Source: Saprospiraceae bacterium (GTDB lineage Bacteria > Bacteroidota > Bacteroidia > Chitinophagales > Saprospiraceae). Taken from it: a stretch of 64,000 nucleotides of DNA. Position numbers and translations under genes: made by a program. This document shows, piece by piece, positions 57,812 through 64,000 of the stretch. The notes under the pieces were generated by a model. The model searched no databases, was not told where the DNA came from, and was given only the letters and a program-made list of their open reading frames with translations. Position 1 is the stretch's first letter. Each line of letters opens with the position of its first letter. The stretch spans positions 127,228 to 191,227 of the forward strand of contig JAHDEC010000002.1 of assembly GCA_020629035.1 (NCBI GenBank), given 5' to 3'.

Positions 57812-59746
57812 ATGAAAAACATTTACACTTTCATTCTTTTTTTACTTTTCACTTTTGGCCTTTCAAGCACGGCTAAAGCTCAATTGGTAGCCCCTGATTT
57901 TTCGCTGGAAGATATTAATGGGGAAGTCCATAATTTATATGCTGATTACCTTGATCAAGGTAAAACTGTATTCATCATTTTTGGTGTTGCTTGGAGTCCT
58001 TTTGATGAGTTATGGATGGAAACTGGAGTTATGCAAGAATTCCATAATCTATATGCTGAGGCTGGAGAAGCAGTATTTCTATTTATTGAAGCAGATGAGT
58101 TTACAACACTGGATGATCTATATGGGACAGGTCCTAATTCTAATAGTGGTTATGACATGATAGGAGATAACCCTTTCCCAATAATCAATGCTCCTAGTAA
58201 TCAAATATGGGAAGATTTTGACATCACCTATTTTCCTACCTCAAGATTAATCTGTCCTGATGGTTCTGTTACAACAGATGATTTAGGTGGTCAATTAGAA
58301 AACGGAGATGAGCGTTTAGTGTATGCTAACCTAGTTTCATCTGATCATGTCGTTGATTTTATGATTGATATTTGCGGAACAGCATTCGAAGTGGATCAAT
58401 GCGAAGCTCACGTTTATCAAGATTTAAATGATAACTGCGAAGATGATGCTGAGGCAAGAGTTCCATTTGTTACCGCTGAAATATCAGGTCCTAATGGAGA
58501 TTTTGTAAGAATTTCGGATGATAATGGTGAATTTAGATTTTTAGCAACATCAGGAGAATATACCGTTGATATTGTGGCACCAAATGAATTATGGGAAGCC
58601 TGTGATGGTAACCAAACAGCTACATTTACAGGAACTAATGAAACCGTTAATTTGGATTTTGGTCTACAACCGGTGGAAGATTGCTTAAGTCCAGTGGCTG
58701 CTATTTCATCTAACTTACTAAGAAGATGTTTTGATTCTAATATATACGTCGATTATTGCAACGAAGGAACAGTTCCAACAGAAGGTACTGTAATTGAAGT
58801 TACCCTAGATGAATTCCTTGAGTATGTTTCTAGTAATGTCACTCCAGATCAAATAGACGGACAGACTTTGTACTTTAATATAGGAGATTTAGACGTTTGG
58901 GAATGTGGTAAAATTAAAATAACAGTCTTACCTGATTGTGAAATAGAGCTAGGGACGGAGCAATGTTATAGCGTTAATATTTACCCAACTGATCCTTGCA
59001 GTAACGATTCTTATGGATTACAGTACGAATGCCAAGAGGTTATTGGTTCTTATGATCCTAATGATAAGAGAGCTTTTCCTTTATCTGGTTCAGATGAATA
59101 TAGAATTAAGTCAAATACGCCAATTCACTATCAAATTAGGTTTCAAAACGTAGGTACAGATACAGCCTTTACCGTTGTTATAGATGATGTAATTTCAGAA
59201 AATTTGGATCTATCAACGCTAAGACCTGGTGTAGCTAGTCATGATGTAGATGTAGAAATTCTAGAAGATAGATTAGTGAAATTTACGTTCAATGATATCA
59301 ATTTAGTAGATAGTACCACCAACGAGTTAGGAAGTAATGGCTTTGTAAATTATACTATTGAACAAATTCAAGATTTGGTGGATGGCGATGTGATAGAAAA
59401 TCAGGGAGCTATCTTTTTTGATTTTAATGATCCTGTAATCACAAATGTAACCACTCATATTATTGATAACGCGATTGTAAATGTCGAAGACGATATATTA
59501 GCTCTTGAGGTCATGATATCGCCTAATCCAGTAAATGAAATTATGCAAGTAAGCATCTTAAGCGAATGGTCAAAAGAACATAAGCTTAGTATATTTTCTG
59601 GGCAAGGTCAGCTGATACACAGTGAAAACTTATTAGCAGAGACAAATGAAATAAATGTTTCAGCTTTAGCACAAGGTCTATACATTTTAAAACTTGAGGA
59701 TCTTGAAACAGGCATAAAATATAGCCAGAAATTTACGAAGCTATAA
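57812..59746 (+). CDS. T9SS-secreted protein with cysteine-less thioredoxin-like domain
   Basis: 644 residues. A signal peptide (1-24, ending AKAQ) is followed by a thioredoxin/AhpC-like domain (about 25-190: APDFSLEDINGEVH). Where WCxxC is expected it reads WSPFD (residues 61-65), so both redox cysteines are lost. A Cna-B/SdrD-like region comes next (about 194-290: VYQDLNDNCEDDAEARVPFV). It is followed by a conserved-repeat domain common in Bacteroidota secreted proteins (about 408-560: GSYDPNDKRAFP, IHYQIRFQNVGTDTAF). A type A sorting domain ends the protein (about 567-644: EVMISPNPVNEIMQ). It is probably displayed at the surface and not an oxidoreductase. Confidence 0.82.
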   Translation: MKNIYTFILFLLFTFGLSSTAKAQLVAPDFSLEDINGEVHNLYADYLDQGKTVFIIFGVAWSPFDELWMETGVMQEFHNLYAEAGEAVFLFIEADEFTTLDDLYGTGPNSNSGYDMIGDNPFPIINAPSNQIWEDFDITYFPTSRLICPDGSVTTDDLGGQLENGDERLVYANLVSSDHVVDFMIDICGTAFEVDQCEAHVYQDLNDNCEDDAEARVPFVTAEISGPNGDFVRISDDNGEFRFLATSGEYTVDIVAPNELWEACDGNQTATFTGTNETVNLDFGLQPVEDCLSPVAAISSNLLRRCFDSNIYVDYCNEGTVPTEGTVIEVTLDEFLEYVSSNVTPDQIDGQTLYFNIGDLDVWECGKIKITVLPDCEIELGTEQCYSVNIYPTDPCSNDSYGLQYECQEVIGSYDPNDKRAFPLSGSDEYRIKSNTPIHYQIRFQNVGTDTAFTVVIDDVISENLDLSTLRPGVASHDVDVEILEDRLVKFTFNDINLVDSTTNELGSNGFVNYTIEQIQDLVDGDVIENQGAIFFDFNDPVITNVTTHIIDNAIVNVEDDILALEVMISPNPVNEIMQVSILSEWSKEHKLSIFSGQGQLIHSENLLAETNEINVSALAQGLYILKLEDLETGIKYSQKFTKL

Positions 59747-59770
59747 AATAGACTAAATAGTAAATGATAG

Positions 59771-59802
59771 GAGGTTACAGTTGTCTGTAGCCTCTTTTTT
59801 TT
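59771..59802 (+). terminator. Terminator of the 57812 gene
   Basis: A 10-bp stem (59771-59780 with 59785-59794, one G.U pair), a 4-nt loop and an 8-nt T run. Confidence 0.9.
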
Positions 59803-59815
59803 GTTCAATATTGGT

Positions 59816-61585
59816 TTAAACGATATTCATCTTTTTTAGTAGAAAGGAAGCATTCATGTTTTGGCAGACCCCTTGTTTGAAGGTGTAGTCAAAATGCAAC
59901 TCATCATCAATTATAGAGGCATCGAAATAGTAATTTTTCACCTCAGGAAGACTGCCGGCGATCTCACACAGACTCAAATCGTGAGTAGCAATAATACCTG
60001 TGGCATCAGAAGCCACGAGTTTTTCAACAAATTTTTTCGACCCGATAGCTTTGTCCGTGCTGTTTGTGCCCTTTAGAATCTCATCTAAGACAATAAAGTA
60101 AGCCTCGGTTTCTATAGCATCAACAATGAATTTTAAGCGCTTAAGCTCTGAAAAGAAGTACGATGAGTCATCAGTTAATGAATCTGAAGTTCTCATGCTG
60201 GTGATTAACTTAACAGGGGAGTATTTACTGGAATGTGCACACACAGGTAGACCAACATTGGCCATTACAATATGCAAGGAAATAGTTCTTAAAAAAGTGC
60301 TTTTCCCAGCCATATTAGCACCAGTAACAATGAAAAACTCCTGATTATGAATACTTATATCACTATCCACTCTCTTTATTGGATCAAGTAAAGGATGTCC
60401 TAGTTGATTGATTTGTGTAGTACTATGTTCTTCTTCAATACTAGGAAACACGTAGTCAGGATGGTTGAAATAGTAATTGCCTAAAGAGTTGTAGGCATCG
60501 AAATAATTAACGGCTAAAAACCACTCATTTACTTTATTATGATACTTTGAAATCCACTTTTCTATTTTATAACTCTGAGCTATATCTGATAATGCAAGTC
60601 CATTTATGATAAGCGCCATGAGCAGGTTATTTCGGTTGTCAAGTGCATCAAGATGTTTAGAAAATTGTTTGAATATTGCTGAAGCTTTTAGCTGTTCTGA
60701 TTCAATGGATTTTTGCTTAGATACTAGCAGGGGAGAGGAAAATGATTCCTTTTCTATCTGTTCTAGAAGTTGGCCATATTGCCGAAAAGTATATTTCAGC
60801 TTGTCTGAATAACTAGAAAGATTGTTGATTTTATTAACGTAAATACCTGTAATAAATAAGCCAATAATCAGCCATAAACCAATCACAGAACCTGGAATAA
60901 ACCCTAACAAATACATACACACTACAATCGATGACAAACCAGTGAATATCTTGGGCAGCCATGACATCATGGCAGGAATAAAAGAAGTATAACGGTCTAA
61001 CCAATCTATAATGGCTGTTGCTGGTGTCTCCACCTTGACTAGGGTAGCTGTGGCATGGAAATGCTGCCGCCATCTAACTTTAGACGCCAGTTCCTTAATC
61101 GAGGCTTGTCTAGCAGGTATATGTTTAATCTCATTAGCTTTTAACAATGAAGCTAACAGTGCAGAACCTTCCTTAGTAGCTGTTCTATTTATATATTGAT
61201 AAAAACTTCCAATACCAAATAAATCAATATCTAAAGAATAAAAATGATGAGCGTCTTGAAATGTATCTCCAGTAGCTCTGTGATGAAAATCACGCTTGGC
61301 TATTCGCAGTTCTTCTTTATTTAAAAATATTTTTGCCTCGGCTAATTCTTTTGCGCGTGATAGTTTTAAATATTTTGAAACAAATAGAAAGAAAACAAAA
61401 AGGCCAAGTATAACAATTAAGAGAATTATACGTGAATTGCCCAATGCAAAATAAATCCCTAGAATGGCCGTAAAAACAATAAGAACCCTAAATAAACTAA
61501 TCTGAGCTAATCGCTTACCAATCAACTTACTTTCTTGGGTATATTTCTCCAGTTCCTTTTGATAAAATATTTTGGGCTTTTCCAT
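59816..61585 (-). CDS. Membrane-anchored MutS-family ATPase
   Basis: A 589-residue MutS homologue. Two helices lie at about 30-48 and 52-70 and two more at about 203-223 and 227-246, so it is an integral membrane protein, unlike MutS and MutS2. The lever/clamp-like region leads to the ATPase with Walker A (TGANMAGKSTFL), FSELKRLKFI, Walker B (YFIVLDEILKGTNS) and the ATHDLSL switch. There is no mismatch-reading domain and no Smr nuclease. Similar proteins occur in Bacteroidota without a known role. It is convergent with the preceding T9SS gene. A TTTCTTTG element (61602-61609, minus strand) lies 16 nt before the ATG. Confidence 0.85.
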   Translation of the reverse strand: MEKPKIFYQKELEKYTQESKLIGKRLAQISLFRVLIVFTAILGIYFALGNSRIILLIVILGLFVFFLFVSKYLKLSRAKELAEAKIFLNKEELRIAKRDFHHRATGDTFQDAHHFYSLDIDLFGIGSFYQYINRTATKEGSALLASLLKANEIKHIPARQASIKELASKVRWRQHFHATATLVKVETPATAIIDWLDRYTSFIPAMMSWLPKIFTGLSSIVVCMYLLGFIPGSVIGLWLIIGLFITGIYVNKINNLSSYSDKLKYTFRQYGQLLEQIEKESFSSPLLVSKQKSIESEQLKASAIFKQFSKHLDALDNRNNLLMALIINGLALSDIAQSYKIEKWISKYHNKVNEWFLAVNYFDAYNSLGNYYFNHPDYVFPSIEEEHSTTQINQLGHPLLDPIKRVDSDISIHNQEFFIVTGANMAGKSTFLRTISLHIVMANVGLPVCAHSSKYSPVKLITSMRTSDSLTDDSSYFFSELKRLKFIVDAIETEAYFIVLDEILKGTNSTDKAIGSKKFVEKLVASDATGIIATHDLSLCEIAGSLPEVKNYYFDASIIDDELHFDYTFKQGVCQNMNASFLLKKMNIV

Positions 61586-61601
61586 AGAGATAATTGATGC
61601 G

Positions 61602-61609
61602 CAAAGAAA
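61602..61609 (-). promoter_or_regulatory. Candidate -7 element of the membrane MutS gene
   Basis: On the minus strand: TTTCTTTG, one mismatch to TAnnTTTG, 16 nt before the ATG. Confidence 0.35.
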
Positions 61610-61771
61610 AGAAGATTAATGATTTATACAATCAACTATAGAAACAGAATTAAGGAAGAGTGAATACATTTTCTTGTATAACTTATATAATAGGGTCTAT
61701 TTCGCAAAGTCTTATTTAACATAATATTAATTATAGGGTCATTGTAGGGGAATTGGATCTAGAACCAATAA

Positions 61772-61804
61772 CAAAAAAAAGACTTGACAATAAGCCAAGT
61801 CTTT
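61772..61804 (-). terminator. Terminator of the small T9SS-tail gene
   Basis: Minus strand: a perfect 9-bp stem (61796-61804 with 61778-61786), a 9-nt loop and a T run, 33 nt after the stop at 61837. Confidence 0.88.
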
Positions 61805-61836
61805 AAACTCACAACAATTTTTAAAAACTCTATATC

Positions 61837-62175
61837 CTAAAGTCTTATTATTTTCTTTGAATATATTTTTCCTTCACTCTCTATCTTAATTAGATATGTT
61901 CCTTCTACTAAATGTTCAGTCCGAATGCTTGATTCCATAGCCTCGTATACTGTCGTAGAAATAATTTGTTCACCATCTTCACCAAGCTGAGTGAGAAAAT
62001 AAGCATCATTATTTGGAAATTCGATTCGCTCCCACTCATCCTGGACGGATTGCTTTACATATAAAGCTTTGCCTGAATTTAGGAATAATGTTTCGTCCAG
62101 CACATCGAAATTTATCATTGATGTACCATAGAGACCTGGTAAGGCTTCGAAACTGATTAGATAAACAATACTCAT
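61837..62175 (-). CDS. Small exported protein with T9SS-type C-terminus
   Basis: A 112-residue protein. The ATG at 62175 is chosen because the longer frame (from 62205) would translate the upstream gene's terminator hairpin. The N-terminus (MSIVYLISFEALPGLYGTS) is moderately hydrophobic and could be a signal, though no clear cleavage site is seen. The C-terminus (EHLVEGTYLIKIESEGKIYS to KKIIRL) matches the end of type A sorting domains. It could be a short T9SS cargo or a remnant of a larger one. It follows the TonB receptor gene and a terminator. Confidence 0.55.
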   Translation of the reverse strand: MSIVYLISFEALPGLYGTSMINFDVLDETLFLNSGKALYVKQSVQDEWERIEFPNNDAYFLTQLGEDGEQIISTTVYEAMESSIRTEHLVEGTYLIKIESEGKIYSKKIIRL

Positions 62176-62200
62176 TAAAAAAGGGGAGCACTGCTCCCCT
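62176..62200 (-). terminator. Terminator of the TonB-dependent receptor gene
   Basis: Minus strand: stem AGGGGAGCA with TGCTCCCCT (62192-62200 with 62182-62190) and a T run, 36 nt after the receptor stop. The start codon of the small T9SS-tail gene follows immediately. Confidence 0.85.
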
Positions 62201-62235
62201 ATCACTTGTCACTCTCTTAAATCAATAGATCAATT

Positions 62236-64000
62236 TTAAAATTCAATTCGATAATTTATAAATGGAAACAGACCAGTTTGGCTTATAATTTCTTTGTCAA
62301 GCGTTTCGTCATTATAATCGAAACCGAATACGTTTTGTCGATTAGTGGCATTCTGAACATCCAATCGTATCGAATGAGTTGTTTTTTCACGGTTAGTAGT
62401 CAAATTAATACCTAAATCGAGTCTTCCATAAGGCATTGCCTTTTCAGCGTATAATTGATCTGGGTCTTTCTTTGCTTCCCCTTCTAAAAGAGATCTTTCT
62501 AAATCTAAAGGTGTGTACCTTCTTCCTCCAGCTACAACAAATCTTCCATTCACACCAAGGGTTCTATCTTTTGTTCCTCTTAGTTGCCATTCTTTACCAG
62601 CTACTGTATTTAAAGTGAAATTGCCATTATATATAGTGTTGTATTTAGTCCCATTAGGGGCGACAAATTTAGAATCATAGAGTGAACCAGTTAACATATA
62701 ATAGTTGCCATTAGATAGAAATTTTTCAAAAGTTAGATCAATTCCTACGTTATAACCTTTGCCAGTTTCTTGAGCATTTTCAAGTCCAATATAGTCCCAG
62801 ATGGTTCCGGCGTTCAACATTGAAAAAGTGGAACTCTCGTCAGATGCTTCTGCAATATTGTATAAATATTGGTAATAGAGTTCTGTTTTAATCCGCATTT
62901 TGGGATTGATAAATACATCATATGCCAGCACATTATGCCAAGACTTTCTTAATCCTAATTGATCTTTGTTGTCAACAGGATTCCCGCCGTAAGATAGTCC
63001 CTCAAAAAAATAGAATCCCATATGTTCCATCTTACTATGCAAGCCTGTAGAAAAGGTTAAACTACTTTTTGGGGTCATTTGATATTGTGCTGATGCTCTT
63101 GGTTCAATGCTGTTTTTAGTATTAAAAATTAGTTGAGAGTAATGTAAGCCACTATTAAAACTAAATCTTTCATTGACTCTATGATTCAACTGGAAAAATG
63201 ATTGAAATAAACCACCTGTTGCCTTATTATCATAAAAGGTAAAAAGCGAATTAAGGCTATCTATTCTTTCAATACTACTGAACGAAAAGTCTTCTACACC
63301 ATAGACCATACCCGCTCTAAAATTGTTTTTAGCATTGATCTTTCGGCTATAGGTCATTGAACTTCTGATTGTATGCTGCTTTGATAAATCTTTAAATGCA
63401 TCTATACGCTGGTAGTTATTTAGGGTGTCAAGATAATATGCTTCGACATCATAATTCTGTCTTGCACCAAGCACCACAGTCCTTAAATAGCTTTTGTCAT
63501 CAAGTAGTATCTTATGGGAAATTCCCACGGTTTGCATTGCTGTATATTGACTGAAACCTTCATTATCGTCTTCTGACTCCCATTCTGAAGTGTCTGGAAC
63601 AATATCTCCAGTCGCAAGATTGGACCCTCCAAGGCCAAACACTGCAAAGTTTCCAAATTTCTGACTTGGAAAATTTAGTTTAAAGGATAAGTCGCTATAG
63701 CTCGGAAGGACATCACCTGTGGGACTAAGACCTATTTTTTGCAAGATTCCCAATGTCGCATACCTGTAATTTAACAAATAAGATGCTTTACCACCTTTTT
63801 TAAATGGACCTTCCGCCGCTGCTTCAATTCCCATAACGCCAGCCATAAAAGCATATTCACGCTGTTGATTATTTCCGGTCCTTAGATTTAAATCAAAGAC
63901 AGCTGCATTGGCATTTCCAAATTCCGCAGGAAAAGCTCCAGTGTAAAAATCAGAATTACTCAAAGTACTACTACTTAGCATACTAATTCCCCCTCCAGAA
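62236..64000 (-). CDS. TonB-dependent receptor (5' end outside window)
   Basis: Outer-membrane TonB-dependent receptor, 588 residues seen, open to the right edge. The first visible residues belong to the end of the plug domain (GGGISMLSSSTLSNSDFYTG, then AFPAEFGNANAAVFDLNLRTG). The rest is a beta-barrel with many strands ending in aromatic residues and the C-terminal strand LFPFINYRIEF. Features such as RLDVQNATNRQNVFGFDYND are typical of Bacteroidota TonB receptors. The N-terminal carboxypeptidase-regulatory-like domain and signal lie outside. The substrate is unknown. Confidence 0.9.
   Translation of the reverse strand, partial: SGGGISMLSSSTLSNSDFYTGAFPAEFGNANAAVFDLNLRTGNNQQREYAFMAGVMGIEAAAEGPFKKGGKASYLLNYRYATLGILQKIGLSPTGDVLPSYSDLSFKLNFPSQKFGNFAVFGLGGSNLATGDIVPDTSEWESEDDNEGFSQYTAMQTVGISHKILLDDKSYLRTVVLGARQNYDVEAYYLDTLNNYQRIDAFKDLSKQHTIRSSMTYSRKINAKNNFRAGMVYGVEDFSFSSIERIDSLNSLFTFYDNKATGGLFQSFFQLNHRVNERFSFNSGLHYSQLIFNTKNSIEPRASAQYQMTPKSSLTFSTGLHSKMEHMGFYFFEGLSYGGNPVDNKDQLGLRKSWHNVLAYDVFINPKMRIKTELYYQYLYNIAEASDESSTFSMLNAGTIWDYIGLENAQETGKGYNVGIDLTFEKFLSNGNYYMLTGSLYDSKFVAPNGTKYNTIYNGNFTLNTVAGKEWQLRGTKDRTLGVNGRFVVAGGRRYTPLDLERSLLEGEAKKDPDQLYAEKAMPYGRLDLGINLTTNREKTTHSIRLDVQNATNRQNVFGFDYNDETLDKEIISQTGLFPFINYRIEF

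Noticed and set aside
62176-62205. Upstream start of the small T9SS-tail gene
   Set aside because: The extension would translate the terminator hairpin and T run of the preceding TonB receptor gene.

Overview
Organism. The window looks like the chromosome of a member of the Bacteroidota. It is AT-rich. Promoters fit the TAnnTTTG -7 element of that phylum. Several large secreted proteins end in a type IX secretion (T9SS) type A sorting domain, and SprB-type repeats and Bacteroidota-style lipoproteins (short signal, then Cys) are present. A T9SS-bearing environmental lineage such as Saprospiria or Cytophagia is a reasonable guess, but the class cannot be fixed from this window alone. There are no phage genes, transposases, CRISPR arrays or rRNA genes. 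One tRNA gene is present. Layout, left third (1-22 kb): mostly housekeeping. The window opens inside clpC (minus strand). Next is an overlapping STAS / RNase Z / methyltransferase operon. A five-gene minus-strand operon follows in the order SWIM protein, GH13-like lipoprotein, rlmH, rhomboid, MmcQ-like. Then come a SixA-like phosphatase with a small lipoprotein, a PhoB/PhoR-type two-component pair, an M23 peptidase, folP, a giant tamB, aroC and mutS2. Layout, centre (22-37 kb): the most distinctive part. A tightly packed co-directional set encodes a DUF4956 membrane protein, an HlyD-type periplasmic adaptor, a TolC-like outer-membrane factor and a secreted CotH-type kinase-like protein with a T9SS tail. 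After a terminator comes a 2937-residue secreted protein that joins a clan-A-like glycoside hydrolase domain to seven tandem three-module SprB-like super-repeats, four SdrD-B-like domains and a T9SS tail. Together they look like an uncharacterised cell-surface or export system. Layout, right part (37-64 kb): a DUF3179 protein, small membrane and lipoproteins, and a tRNA-Lys gene whose 3' end and terminator are repeated in tandem at an exact 125-bp period. These are followed by pyrG with an RNA methyltransferase, rimO, a second giant repeat protein (1564 aa, T9SS), the pyrR-pyrB pair, a TlpA-like thioredoxin protein, a MazG-like pyrophosphohydrolase, an amidohydrolase lipoprotein, a META/HslJ lipoprotein, a T9SS protein with a cysteine-less thioredoxin-like fold, a membrane-anchored MutS homologue, a small T9SS-tail ORF, and a TonB-dependent receptor cut by the right edge. 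How they work together: pyrimidine synthesis (pyrR, pyrB, pyrG), folate and chorismate supply (folP, aroC), RNA maturation (RNase Z, RlmH, RimO, TrmH family) and envelope biogenesis (TamB, M23, rhomboid, T9SS cargo) are the main themes. Three genes (aroC, mutS2, pyrR) have a -7 element exactly 4 nt before the ATG, which suggests leaderless transcripts.
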